Assembly: GCA_050309775.1 (NCBI GenBank)
Contig: JBNRMV010000015.1
Location: forward strand, 62,001-126,000
Source: DTU072 sp050309775
GTDB taxonomy: Bacteria; Bacillota; Clostridia; Christensenellales; DTU072
Direction: 5' to 3'
Length of the DNA: 64,000 nucleotides
The notes under the pieces are model-generated. The model searched no databases. It saw nothing but the letters and a program-made list of their open reading frames with translations, and was not told the DNA's origin. The position numbers were made by a program, and so were the translations under genes. Shown here one piece after another: positions 9,801 to 18,904 of this stretch. Within the stretch, counting starts at the first letter, position 1; every line of letters begins with the position of its first letter.

Positions 9801-12800
9801 CACTATGTTTTTGAAAACTGGTACTACAATGCAGCTTTTGACGGGGAGCCGGTTACAGAGATTGCCGAGGGCACAACGGGCGAGGTTACGCTTTATGCAA
9901 AATACCATGCTCACGGCTATGACATAAGTTATACCCTGAATGGCGGCACAAACCACCCCGACAACGCGCCGAATTATACCGTACTTGACGAAATAACGCT
10001 TAAAGACCCGACCAGGAACGAATATGTTTTCTTGGGTTGGTACGACAACGCTTCTTTCAACGGAACGCCTATTACAACAATACCTGTGGGCAGTTTCGGC
10101 AATAAACATTTCTATGCAAAATGGCAAGTAAAGGTCTATTCCATTGAATATATGCTATTTGGCGGAACAAATCACGCTTCAAACATAAGTTCCTATACCA
10201 CTGAAGATACCGTATCGCTGTATCCTGCAACAAGAGCGGAATACACCTTTGGAGGTTGGTATGATTTTGATACAAGAGGAATAACTGCCGAGAGATTGAC
10301 CGCCGATGGCATTGTGCCCGTTACGCAAATACCGCTTGGCAGCGTGGGCAACCGTGTATTTTATGCGCGCTGGATTTCCGAACAGTATACCATTACTTAC
10401 GAGCTTGACGGCGGCGTAAACAACACCAACAACCCGGCAATTTATAACAGAGACAGTCAGATTACATTCCTTTCTCCATCAAAGCCGGATTATACTTTCA
10501 AGGGCTGGTATGACAACGCCTCTTTCAGCGGACAGCCGGTGACAGGCATAGCGTTGGGCACAACGGGAAACAAGACTTTTTATGCCCGTTTTGCGCTGAC
10601 TTACAGAATAAATTATATACTTGACGGCGGCACATTCAATTCCGAGCCTGCCACATATACTGTGCTGGATACCGTAACGCTTGGCACACCCCAAAAAGCC
10701 AGTCATGTATTTTTAGGCTGGTACGAAAATGCGCTTTTTGAAGGCTCTCCCGTTACAGGCATTGCCGCAGGCAGTACGGGCAATAAAGAGTTTTACGCAA
10801 AGTTCTTGCAGCTTTATCAGGTTGTGTATTACCTCAATTCGGGGACAAACCACCCCCAAAACCCCACAAGCTACAATGTCGAACAAAGTTTTGATATATT
10901 GTCTGCCACAAGAAACGGCTATATATTTGTCGGTTGGTTTGCAAATTCTGAATTCAGCGGTTCGCCCATAACCGAAATTCCGCTTGGGTCTACCGGTAGC
11001 ATGTCATTGTATGCAAAATTCCTTTATGTCAACGATGTTGCATATGTAACAAACGGCGGCACAAATTCACCGCTGAACCCCACACAATACACCACAGAGG
11101 ACAACATAGTTCTTGAGCCGGCAACCAGAACGGGATATACCTTTATGGGCTGGTACGACAACGCAAACTTTATCGGCAGCCCCATAACAACGCTGAGTTC
11201 CTCTACCTCCGGCATGCGCAATCTCTATGCAAAATGGGAGATTGTTCAATATACCATTACATACATACTTAACGGCGGTTTGAACAGCCAAAATCCTATT
11301 AGTTATAATGTCGCCACCCCGACAATTACATTGCAAAATGCCAACAGAACGAATTATTTATTCATGGGCTGGTATGACAATGAGGAATTGAGCGGCAGCG
11401 CAATATCCGCAATCCATGTGGGCACAACGGGCAACAAGACTTTTTATGCCAAGTGGGAGGCTATTGAATTCACCATAACCTACAACCTTGGCGGCGGCGT
11501 CAATGCTCCGTCAAACCCCACAACTTATACTGTGTTGAGTCCGGAAATAACCTTTGCCAATCCAACCAGAGAGGGCGCAACTTTCAAAGGTTGGTACGAC
11601 AATGCTTCTTACAGCGGCTCGCCAGTGACCGTCATTGCTGCTGGCAGCGTGGGCAACAGAACAATTTTTGCAAAGTGGGAATTTGAAAACTATGTTATTA
11701 CCTACAACCTGTACGGCGGCACGAATTCGCAACAAAATCCCACCCTTTACAATGTAGGTTCGCCGGCGACGCTCTATGCGCCTGTGAAAGCGTATAATAC
11801 TTTCTTAGGTTGGTATGACAATGCAGGATTTACCGGTGAAAAACTGACGGAGATTACAGGTAGAACAGGCGCTATAACGCTTCATGCAAGGTTTGCCACG
11901 ACATATTATGTCAATTACACACTAAACGGCGGCACACAGAATTCCGCAAACCCCGCAAACTTTACCGAATTCAATCCTGATACTGCTCTTTTGGCGCCGA
12001 CAAAAACAAATTATGATTTTGTCGGTTGGTATGCAAGTGCGGATTTCAGCGGCGAGGTTGTTTCGCAAATTGAGCAAGGAACGGTAGGCAACATAAATCT
12101 GTACGCAAAATGGACTCCCTCGGTATTCAACATAACTTACAACCTGAACGGCGGCATCAACGGCGCCAACCCAGCCACATTCACTGTCGAAACGCCCAAC
12201 ATAACCTTTGCCCCTGCTACAAGAGAGGGATTTACATTCGGCGGCTGGTATGACAATGCCGAATACACCGGCATAAGTATCACAGTGTTGCCGTACGGCA
12301 GCTATGGACATAAGACATACTATGCAAAATGGACAATAATAAATTATACAATTACTTACAACTTGAATGGCGGCAATAACTCCCCATACAACCCCACAAG
12401 CTATACTGTTCAAAACAATGACATTGTATTAGATGCGCCTTTAAGGAATTATTACAGCTTTGAGGGCTGGTACACAAATGCAGATTTCAGCGGCGCGGCA
12501 ACAACCGTCATACCCTCAGGCAGCGTAGGGGAAAGGACGCTTTATGCAAAATGGGAAGCCATAAGCTATTCAATCGTATATCACATTGCCAACGGCACAA
12601 ACGCCGCAGGCAACCCATATTCATACACCTATGACGATATCATAACCCTTTCCGACCCATCGAGAGAAAACTTTATTTTCGTAGCTTGGTATACCAATAG
12701 CGCATATAGCGGCAACCCAATCTCTGTTATTTCGCAAAGGTCGGGAGAACTTCACCTATATGCAAAATGGCAAGCTGTGACTTATGACATCATCTATAAT

Positions 12801-14189
12801 CTCAACGGCGGCAGCAACCCTCTGGACAATCCTACCGAATACGATGTCGAAAGCAATATCCGCTTGTTGAACGCAACCAGGGCAAACCATAATTTCCTTG
12901 GCTGGTACCTGACGCCTGATTTTTCGGGAGAGGTAGTAACTCACATTCTGCCCGGCTCCGGCGGTACCATAATGTTGTACGCAAGATTTTTGCCGTCCTT
13001 TGCCATCAATTATTATTTGTACGACGGCACAAACTCCCCGAACAATCCTGCGTCTTACACGAATATCGACGACATAACGCTGGAGGCGCCGACGAAACAA
13101 AACTATATTTTCATAGGTTGGTACGACAATGCAAACTTTGAAGGAGAGGCGGCTATCGGCATTGCCGCAGGCTCGACGGGAGTAAAGAACTTTTATGCAA
13201 AATTCCTTTTTGCTTATAGAATTACATATTATCTGAACGGCGGACAAAATGACAGCCAAAACCCTGCGTATTATCTTGAAGATATGACGATTGTACTCAA
13301 TGAGCCATATCGTTCGGGTTATGTATTTATGGGCTGGTATGACAATGCGGCATTCAACGGCGAACCGGTGACGACGATATCAGGCTCCGACAAACAAAAC
13401 AAGAGCCTTTACGCTTGGTGGGGCGGCTGGAGCCAATATATGTACTACGGAGAATATCCCCAGACATTGCTTGAAAACAATGCGGCAATAGAGGCGCTCA
13501 ATGACGGCATTGCCGACAGCACCATACTCGCAGACGGTCAGGGATATTATGCATATGAGGGCGACAGGTATGCCAAATATATTCCTACGGCAAGCCAAAA
13601 CGGCTATAATCAGGGCGAAACTTATTATTTCAAAGTAGAGCCGATAAAGTGGAGAATACTTGGGTCAGAGGGCGCGCAAGCCATAGTTATTTCTGATGTC
13701 ATACTTGACAGCATGGCATTCAATACCGTTTCGCAGAACCTTTGGGCAAGCAGCGCTTTGCGAGAATGGCTGAACGGCGATTTTTATGACAATACCTTCG
13801 TCAATGCCGACAACCATTATCACATAGTAGAAACAGATACAGTCAGGAGCCACAATCCTGCGCATGGCTCAAACAGCGGAGCCGATGTAGAAGACAATTT
13901 GTCCTTGCTGTCGATAGAAGGCGCCACCAACTTTGAGTACGGATTCAACAGCAATCTTTCATATGCAGACAGCAACAGAGCAGCCCTGAATTCAGATTAT
14001 GCCAAAGCCAGAGGCGCATATACTGACGGCGACGACAAAGGTGCATGGTGGCTCTATACGCCGGGCAGCAATTCCTATTACGCTTCTTATGTGGGCAATG
14101 ACGGCAAAGTGTATGCAAATGGCACCAATGTCACGATTTCCTATCTTGGAGTGCGCCCCGTAATGACATTGCGTTTGGGCGCCGCATAA
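6849..14189 (+). CDS. Giant InlB B-repeat lipoprotein with a DUF6273-like C-terminal domain
   Basis: The protein is 2446 residues. The start is ATG 6849, 6 nt after AAGGAG; the in-frame TTG at 6843 abuts the site and is rejected. Residues 1-23 form a lipoprotein signal (MKKYRLIF...SIAMSAC, lipidated Cys23). From about residue 30 to 2185 I count 30 units of about 70 residues of the InlB B-repeat (Listeria-Bacteroides repeat) type. Each unit is built on ITYxLNGGxNxxxNPxxY, TRxGYxFxGWYDNAxFSG and an xxGTxGNKTFYAKW end. The last 250 residues (YGEYPQT, IKWRILGSEGAQAIVISD, SALREWLNGDFYDNTF, LGVRPVMTL) resemble the DUF6273 domain of clostridial surface proteins. The protein is probably a long stalk displaying the C-terminal domain away from the membrane. 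It is monocistronic, with its own promoter and terminator. Confidence 0.92.
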   Translation: MKKYRLIFAIIVLLLLSIAMSACGGANIELVLNTDGGSGDGETALLGKDTVLPTPEKLGYSFKGWYIDESFSTPYDYEVLAKDAKFGDKKVIYAEFEPILFNVSYILNGGTNDAGNPAVFTVDDDITLSAPTRTGYTFGGWYDNEVFSGAAITKIAAGSIGDKTFYAKWLPYDITYFLNGGVNNPLNVPTYDGSQVITLHPPTRTGYIFQGWYTNADFSGASVAVLPAGSTRNRDYYAKWQIESFSITYNLAGGANNPDNVSSYNITQSVTLHDAVRNGYNFEGWYLVSTETHLSSIPQGTVDNIELEARWSPTVYTITYILGGGENADNPAEYTILDSFSLKTPTRRGYTFSGWTNAENHSVTAVSAGSTGNKVFYANWQVELYNIYYSLDGGSASNPAVYNITSNITLAPASKYGYTFKGWYTAQDFAPESAVTHIPLPDVLDDITLYARFITRYTITYELSGGSNTSQNPTNFTEEDSVSFLPATRTGYNFGGWYLEESLTTPVTQIEPGRKSDLKIYAKWNPIEYGITYHLNGGTQTDQNVSVFTIEQAITLHAPTRTGYTFGGWFNNEALTGTAVGSIPKGTWGNRQYYAKWTLTPYTITYVLNGGANHPTNRTSYTLNDSFTFGEATKVDNVFDGWYSDAAFQNRVYGIEAGTTGAKTFYAKFITEYKLTYEVYGGQHSNPLGYTGKTEVILTAAAKANNRFMGWYDNASFSGAKITSIPQGAVGNIKLYAKFLAEYSITYNLDSGINNAQNPSKFIVEDVIVFAEPTKNGYLFEGWYSDANHTIAVTGITNGTQNVTVYAKWSIINYTIEYELNGGENNAQNPESYFVNTSVALLPATKNGYVFMGWYDNAAFSGSAITMLGNGGTGDKTLYAKFLIIYGINYILQGGENNSSNPIVYNAESNITLLPATKLGYEFIGWMLDDQPISIISGMTGDITLSATFDAINYNINYVTDGGTTESPSTYTVSGIALLPAEKEHYVFENWYYNAAFDGEPVTEIAEGTTGEVTLYAKYHAHGYDISYTLNGGTNHPDNAPNYTVLDEITLKDPTRNEYVFLGWYDNASFNGTPITTIPVGSFGNKHFYAKWQVKVYSIEYMLFGGTNHASNISSYTTEDTVSLYPATRAEYTFGGWYDFDTRGITAERLTADGIVPVTQIPLGSVGNRVFYARWISEQYTITYELDGGVNNTNNPAIYNRDSQITFLSPSKPDYTFKGWYDNASFSGQPVTGIALGTTGNKTFYARFALTYRINYILDGGTFNSEPATYTVLDTVTLGTPQKASHVFLGWYENALFEGSPVTGIAAGSTGNKEFYAKFLQLYQVVYYLNSGTNHPQNPTSYNVEQSFDILSATRNGYIFVGWFANSEFSGSPITEIPLGSTGSMSLYAKFLYVNDVAYVTNGGTNSPLNPTQYTTEDNIVLEPATRTGYTFMGWYDNANFIGSPITTLSSSTSGMRNLYAKWEIVQYTITYILNGGLNSQNPISYNVATPTITLQNANRTNYLFMGWYDNEELSGSAISAIHVGTTGNKTFYAKWEAIEFTITYNLGGGVNAPSNPTTYTVLSPEITFANPTREGATFKGWYDNASYSGSPVTVIAAGSVGNRTIFAKWEFENYVITYNLYGGTNSQQNPTLYNVGSPATLYAPVKAYNTFLGWYDNAGFTGEKLTEITGRTGAITLHARFATTYYVNYTLNGGTQNSANPANFTEFNPDTALLAPTKTNYDFVGWYASADFSGEVVSQIEQGTVGNINLYAKWTPSVFNITYNLNGGINGANPATFTVETPNITFAPATREGFTFGGWYDNAEYTGISITVLPYGSYGHKTYYAKWTIINYTITYNLNGGNNSPYNPTSYTVQNNDIVLDAPLRNYYSFEGWYTNADFSGAATTVIPSGSVGERTLYAKWEAISYSIVYHIANGTNAAGNPYSYTYDDIITLSDPSRENFIFVAWYTNSAYSGNPISVISQRSGELHLYAKWQAVTYDIIYNLNGGSNPLDNPTEYDVESNIRLLNATRANHNFLGWYLTPDFSGEVVTHILPGSGGTIMLYARFLPSFAINYYLYDGTNSPNNPASYTNIDDITLEAPTKQNYIFIGWYDNANFEGEAAIGIAAGSTGVKNFYAKFLFAYRITYYLNGGQNDSQNPAYYLEDMTIVLNEPYRSGYVFMGWYDNAAFNGEPVTTISGSDKQNKSLYAWWGGWSQYMYYGEYPQTLLENNAAIEALNDGIADSTILADGQGYYAYEGDRYAKYIPTASQNGYNQGETYYFKVEPIKWRILGSEGAQAIVISDVILDSMAFNTVSQNLWASSALREWLNGDFYDNTFVNADNHYHIVETDTVRSHNPAHGSNSGADVEDNLSLLSIEGATNFEYGFNSNLSYADSNRAALNSDYAKARGAYTDGDDKGAWWLYTPGSNSYYASYVGNDGKVYANGTNVTISYLGVRPVMTLRLGAA
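6950..13420 (+). repeat. Array of about 30 diverged InlB B-repeat coding units
   Basis: Each unit is about 210 bp and is marked by a codon run for GWYDNA or close variants (for example around 7268, 8986, 9409, 10508, 11151, 13336). Most units have GGC TGG or GGT TGG followed by Tyr. Some break the pattern: FSGWTNAENHS, FIGWMLDDQP, FENWYYNAAF and FVAWYTNSAY. Units are diverged rather than identical copies, implying old duplication under selection for the fold. Confidence 0.85.
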
Positions 14190-14220
14190 GCCAAGCAATC
14201 GCCATAATAACAAATACAAA

Positions 14221-14244
14221 GACCGCCGCAAAGCGGTTTTTTTT
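14221..14244 (+). terminator. Terminator after the giant lipoprotein gene
   Basis: A short ACCGC/GCGGT stem with a 6-nt loop is followed by eight T residues. Confidence 0.8.
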
Positions 14245-14291
14245 CATGTTTTATAGTAATTATTTATTTTTTATATATATATGTATCCACA

Positions 14292-14320
14292 TTGACGGAG
14301 AGTCATAATTATGTTATGAT
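14292..14320 (+). promoter_or_regulatory. Promoter for the topoisomerase operon
   Basis: TTGACG (14292-14297), a 17-nt spacer and TATGAT (14315-14320) precede a leader of about 30 nt with GGAGG before ATG 14357. Confidence 0.8.
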
Positions 14321-14356
14321 AATCTATGGATTTATCTTACATTCGGAGGACAGTAA

Positions 14357-16306
14357 ATGGCTGGTTATGATTCACAAAACATAAGAGTTCTCGAGGGTTT
14401 GGAAGCCGTGAGGTTGCGTCCGGGCATGTATATCGGCTCGACGGGTCCTAAGGGTCTGCACCACATTCTTTGGGAAATTATCGACAATTCAGTGGACGAA
14501 ATCGCAAATAAATACGGCAACAGAATTGATGTCACCATAAACGAGGACGGCTCCGCCACTGTTGAGGACAACGGCAGGGGCATTCCCATTGATATTCACC
14601 CGACATACAAAGTACCCGGTATTGAATTGGTTTTTACAAAACTTCATGCTGGCGGCAAGTTTGACAACAACGAATATACTTATAGCGGAGGTCTGCACGG
14701 CGTGGGCGCCAGCGTAACAAATGCGCTTTCCGAATGGATGACCGTAGATGTATTCCGCAACAAAAAAATTCACCGCATAGAGTTTCATTCTCCTGTTACA
14801 AAAGGCAAAATTCAAAGCGGCATAATCAAGACGCCGTTGACCGTTGTTGGTAACACCACAAAAACAGGCACAAAGGTCACTTTTATGCCCGACAAGCGAG
14901 TTTTTGTGGGCGTATCTTTTGAAAATGACGACATTATCGAGAGATTGCGCGATTTGGCATTTTTGAACAATTCCATAAAGTTTACATTTTGCGACAAGCG
15001 CATTCCTGATAGTCAAGTGGAGGAGTTTTATTATGAGGGCGGTCTTGTCGACTTCATAGATTATGTCAATGAGTCCAAAGACGGTACTAAGAACAAAACG
15101 ATTTTTATTGAAGGGCAATGCGACAAATTTGTGCTGCAATGCGCATTCCAACATACCGACACATACAGCGAAAGCATATATTCTTTCGTAAACAACATTC
15201 CGACAATAGAGGGCGGATATCATGAGACGGGTTTCAAGAGCGCCCTGACAAAGTGTTTCAATGACTTTGCGCGCAACACCGGACTGCTGAAACCGAAGGA
15301 CGCCAACTTGCTTGGTGAGGACTTCCGAGAGGGGCTGACAGCCGTCATTTCTGTCAAAATGCAGAATGCGCAATTTGAAGGTCAGACCAAATCAAAATTG
15401 GGCAATCCCGAAGCAAAGACTATTGTCGAGGGCATCATAAATGAAAAACTTGAAGCGTATCTGAAAGTCGGCAAGAACAAGTCAACGGGCGAATTTATTG
15501 TCAAAAAAGCACTGAACGCATGCAAGGCAAGGGAGGCGGCAAAGAAAGCCAAGCAGGAACAGCGCCAAAAGAATGCCATGATAGGCGCATCTTTGGTGGG
15601 CAAGTATGCCGCTTGTTCGGGCAGAATAGCCGAAAAGAATGAATTGTTCATAGTTGAGGGCGACTCCGCAGGCGGTTCTGCCAAGCAAGGCAGGGACAGG
15701 CGCACTCAGGCAATTTTGCCGTTGAGAGGCAAGCCGCTTAATATACTTAAAGTAAATAGAAAACAAAAGATTTATGAAAATGAGGAAATAAAGACCATAA
15801 TTGCCGCAATAGGCACAGACACCGAAGAGGATTTCAATATCGAAAAGCTCAATTACGGAAAAATTATTATTATGTCGGACGCAGACCAAGACGGTTTTCA
15901 TATCCGTTCCTTGCTGTTGTCAATGTTTTTTACGCTGACAAAAGAGCTTATTATCGAGGGCAAGGTTTTTGTGGGCATGCCGCCTCTTTATAAGATAGAA
16001 AAACGAGATGTCATAAAATACGCTTACAGCGACAAACAGCTTGACGAAATTGCCGCAGAAATGAAGAGCGGTTACACCGTACAGAGATACAAGGGCTTGG
16101 GCGAAATGAATGCAGAACAGCTTTGGGAAACAACAATGAACCCAAAGACAAGAACGCTGGTTAGGGTGACAATGGAAGACGCAAAACTGGCGGACAAAAT
16201 AATAAATACTTTTATGAACGACGATTCTCAAACCAGGAAAGACTATATTTTTAAGCACGCAAACTTCAACAAAGAGGATTTATTTGCTGCTAAATACGGA
16301 GGATAA
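14357..16306 (+). CDS. parE: Type IIA DNA topoisomerase subunit B (ParE/GyrB family)
   Basis: This is the 649-residue ATPase and TOPRIM subunit. The GHKL ATPase motifs are clear: EIIDNSVDEI, VEDNGRGIP and GGLHGVGASVTNALS. The TOPRIM metal site is EGDSAGGSAKQGRDRR, then MSDADQDGFHIRSL, and the C-terminus has the usual YKGLGEMNAEQLWETTM. With the A subunit it cuts and passes DNA duplexes. Its length matches bacterial ParE and short GyrB. I lean to topoisomerase IV because the partner lacks a recognisable GyrA box, but the split from gyrase cannot be proved here. GGAGG precedes ATG 14357. The stop is 3 nt before the parC start, whose ribosome binding site lies inside the parE end, implying coupled translation. 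Confidence 0.88.
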   Translation: MAGYDSQNIRVLEGLEAVRLRPGMYIGSTGPKGLHHILWEIIDNSVDEIANKYGNRIDVTINEDGSATVEDNGRGIPIDIHPTYKVPGIELVFTKLHAGGKFDNNEYTYSGGLHGVGASVTNALSEWMTVDVFRNKKIHRIEFHSPVTKGKIQSGIIKTPLTVVGNTTKTGTKVTFMPDKRVFVGVSFENDDIIERLRDLAFLNNSIKFTFCDKRIPDSQVEEFYYEGGLVDFIDYVNESKDGTKNKTIFIEGQCDKFVLQCAFQHTDTYSESIYSFVNNIPTIEGGYHETGFKSALTKCFNDFARNTGLLKPKDANLLGEDFREGLTAVISVKMQNAQFEGQTKSKLGNPEAKTIVEGIINEKLEAYLKVGKNKSTGEFIVKKALNACKAREAAKKAKQEQRQKNAMIGASLVGKYAACSGRIAEKNELFIVEGDSAGGSAKQGRDRRTQAILPLRGKPLNILKVNRKQKIYENEEIKTIIAAIGTDTEEDFNIEKLNYGKIIIMSDADQDGFHIRSLLLSMFFTLTKELIIEGKVFVGMPPLYKIEKRDVIKYAYSDKQLDEIAAEMKSGYTVQRYKGLGEMNAEQLWETTMNPKTRTLVRVTMEDAKLADKIINTFMNDDSQTRKDYIFKHANFNKEDLFAAKYGG

Positions 16307-16309
16307 CAT

Positions 16310-18817
16310 ATGTGCGCAAAAAAAGTTGTTGAAGAAGTCATAACGGAAGAAAAAATAATTGACAGACCGCTGGCAAAAGCCATTCATGAATACATGATGC
16401 CTTATGCCGAGTACATCATACTTGACAGGGCAATCCCACGAGTTGAGGACGGGCTGAAACCTGTACAACGCAGAATTCTCTATTCCATGTACGAAATGAA
16501 TTTGAAGCCTGACGGACCTTACAAAAAGTCCGCCAGAGTAGTCGGCGACTGTTTGGGCAAATACCACCCTCACGGCGACACCTCAATTTATCAAGCAATG
16601 GTCAATATGGCGCAGGATTTTAACATGCGCAACACCCTAGTAAAAGGGCACGGCAATTTCGGCTCCATAGACGGAGACCGTGCGGCAGCAATGCGCTATA
16701 CCGAAGTCAAACTGGAGCCGCTGGCATATGAACTGTTGCGCGATTTGGACAAAGGTACGGTGAAATGGGGCAAAAACTTTGACGATTCACTTGAAGAGCC
16801 TGAAGTGCTGCCGGGAAGATTCCCCAATCTGTTGGTCAACGGCAGTATGGGTATTGCCATAGGTCTTTCGACAAAAATTCCTCCGCACAACCTTACCGAA
16901 GTCATTGACGGCGCCGTAGCGCTTATTGAAAACCCAAATATCAGCCTTGCGGATATGATGAATATCATAAAAGGTCCGGACTTTCCCGGCGGCGGCTATA
17001 TCGAGCGCGGAAATCTTGAGGAACTTTATTGCACGGGCAAAGCGCAGATACCCATGGGCGCCCGTCATGAAATAGAGATTGCCGATAATAACAGACAACA
17101 AATTGTCATTACTGAACTGCCGTACAATGTCAACAAAGCAGATTTGCAACAAAAAATTCTTGATTTGAGAGATTCCTTAACGCTTAAGAATGGCAAGAAC
17201 GACAACATTTTGGGCGGAATTACCGAAATTCTGGACGAGTCCGACAAGAGCGGCATTCGTATAGTCATTAAACTGAAAAAAGGCGAGGACGCAAAAAAAA
17301 TTGTAGAATTCCTTTATAAAAAAACTGACTTGAGATGCAACTTTAACGCAAACATGGTTGCCATTGCCGACGGCAAACCAAGGCTTATGGGCCTTATCGA
17401 AATACTGCGTTATTATATCAAGCACCAAAAAGAAGTTGTGCTTAACAGAAGCAGGTTTGATTTGAACATAGCCAAAAAAAGAGAGCATGTTTTGGACGGT
17501 TTGATTATTGCGCTGCCAAACATTGACGAAGTAATCGCCATAATAAAAGGTAGCACCTCCCGTACAGACGCTAAAATCAAGCTGAAAGACAGGTTCCAAA
17601 TCACCGACATACAAGCCGACGCTATTTTGGAAATAAAGCTGGCGAACTTGACAAAGCTGGAAATTACCAAATTGGAGAAAGAGCTTGTTGAGCTGAAGAA
17701 GCGCATAGCGGAGTTGACAAAAATAATCAATTCTGCAAGAGAACTTTCCGAGGTGGTAAAAAATGAACTGATAGAAATCCGCAACCAATACAAAACAAAA
17801 CGCCTTACGCTGGCTGTAGATAGCATAGACAGCACTATTGTAGACCCATGCGAAGAAGCGCTGAAAGGCGGCAAATGCGGCTATGCCGTCATAGATGTCG
17901 AGGGCGGTTTGAAATTCCTTACCCAAAGGCAATATATGAGCGTACACAAAGACGCTGAGTCTTCGGGCTATGACGGACTGGCAAAGGCGGCGGTATATAC
18001 CGACAAGGCGCAGACTGCACTGGTTTTCAGCAATTTTGGTAACTGTTACAAACTTGATACCGACAACATTTTGGAAAGCAAGTGGACGGACAAGGGCAGT
18101 CCGCTGAATGAGCTTTTTGCAGAGGCTGCGACGGGAGAGAAAGCCGTTGCGCTCATGACGGTGGAAGACGCCGTATCGGACGATGAAGAAATTTATATTT
18201 ACACAAGAGGGGGCATGGTAAAGCGCAGCCTTTTGAAAGATTATATTGTCAACAAGAGTTCGTATCAGGTTATGGTACTCAAAGAGGGCGACGAAGTCAT
18301 AGGCGTGGAAAAAAAGAAGCCCTTAGCGACTATTGTATATGTCACCGATGACGGCATGTGCGTAAATTCCGAGGTTGACGACATACCGTTGCAAGGCAGA
18401 AAGGCAGGCGGAGTAATCGGCATGTCATTGTCAGACGGCGCAAATGTCGTCTTTGCCGGACAATGTGAGGGCGAAGAAGCCTTTGACGGCGAGGGCATCG
18501 ATTGTTTGGGCGAACTTGTGCTTGTAACTGATAGGGGCTATGGGAAAAGGCTGATTGTTTCATATATTGATGTAATGAAGCGCAACAGAAAGGGGCTTAA
18601 GGCCATCGATTTATCAAAGGATTATGAAAGTAAGGTGGTTTATGCCGACATAGTTATGGACCCATACGATATTGTATTGGTGGACAGCAAGAACAAATTT
18701 GAAGTCATAAACACCGAGGACATAGGCATTGAGGCCCGAACAACGAGGGGCAAACCGCTCATGGGACAAAGGCTGTGCAAATTGGCTTTGCGGCAGTTTG
18801 AGGAAGATGCGCAATGA
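16310..18817 (+). CDS. parC: Type IIA DNA topoisomerase subunit A (ParC/GyrA family)
   Basis: This 835-residue breakage-reunion subunit has its active tyrosine at Y130 (AAAMRYTEVKL) and family signatures LDRAIPRVEDGLKPVQRRILYSM, YHPHGD and FPNLLVNGSMGIAIG. A coiled-coil region at about 440-480 precedes a beta-pinwheel C-terminal domain with blades near TRGGMVKRSLL and VTDRGYGKRLI. I see no canonical QRRGGKG GyrA box, which favours topoisomerase IV (decatenation) over gyrase. In the quinolone-interaction segment the usual Ser/acidic pair reads T91 and Q95 (HGDTSIYQ), so the acidic anchor is missing. The gene is translated from an RBS inside the parE end. No clear terminator follows, but a strong promoter starts about 30 nt downstream. 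Confidence 0.88.
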   Translation: MCAKKVVEEVITEEKIIDRPLAKAIHEYMMPYAEYIILDRAIPRVEDGLKPVQRRILYSMYEMNLKPDGPYKKSARVVGDCLGKYHPHGDTSIYQAMVNMAQDFNMRNTLVKGHGNFGSIDGDRAAAMRYTEVKLEPLAYELLRDLDKGTVKWGKNFDDSLEEPEVLPGRFPNLLVNGSMGIAIGLSTKIPPHNLTEVIDGAVALIENPNISLADMMNIIKGPDFPGGGYIERGNLEELYCTGKAQIPMGARHEIEIADNNRQQIVITELPYNVNKADLQQKILDLRDSLTLKNGKNDNILGGITEILDESDKSGIRIVIKLKKGEDAKKIVEFLYKKTDLRCNFNANMVAIADGKPRLMGLIEILRYYIKHQKEVVLNRSRFDLNIAKKREHVLDGLIIALPNIDEVIAIIKGSTSRTDAKIKLKDRFQITDIQADAILEIKLANLTKLEITKLEKELVELKKRIAELTKIINSARELSEVVKNELIEIRNQYKTKRLTLAVDSIDSTIVDPCEEALKGGKCGYAVIDVEGGLKFLTQRQYMSVHKDAESSGYDGLAKAAVYTDKAQTALVFSNFGNCYKLDTDNILESKWTDKGSPLNELFAEAATGEKAVALMTVEDAVSDDEEIYIYTRGGMVKRSLLKDYIVNKSSYQVMVLKEGDEVIGVEKKKPLATIVYVTDDGMCVNSEVDDIPLQGRKAGGVIGMSLSDGANVVFAGQCEGEEAFDGEGIDCLGELVLVTDRGYGKRLIVSYIDVMKRNRKGLKAIDLSKDYESKVVYADIVMDPYDIVLVDSKNKFEVINTEDIGIEARTTRGKPLMGQRLCKLALRQFEEDAQ

Positions 18818-18847
18818 TGACGCTTATCTCAGTATATATTATATATA

Positions 18848-18876
18848 TTGACAAATAATGTGTGCTATAATATAAT
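18848..18876 (+). promoter_or_regulatory. Perfect-consensus sigma-A promoter of the lipoprotein-proS-lipoprotein unit
   Basis: TTGACA (18848-18853), a 17-nt spacer and TATAAT (18871-18876) match the consensus exactly. The spacing rules out the in-frame start-like codon at 18848, which lies in the -35 box. Confidence 0.9.
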
Positions 18877-18904
18877 GAACTTAGTTATGTATGAGGAGCT
18901 TGCT

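Noticed and set aside
6950..13420. Regular 210-bp periodicity that could be read as a satellite or CRISPR-like array
   Set aside because: The periodicity is in the protein code (InlB B-repeats), the units are diverged in DNA and there are no spacers.
14489..15373. Long antisense ORF of 294 codons opposite parE
   Set aside because: The sense gene has all ParE motifs; the antisense translation shows no domain and lacks start signals.
16310..18817. Calling the topoisomerase A subunit gyrA
   Set aside because: No QRRGGKG-type GyrA box was found in the C-terminal domain. Gyrase cannot be fully excluded, so the name parC is kept with reduced certainty.
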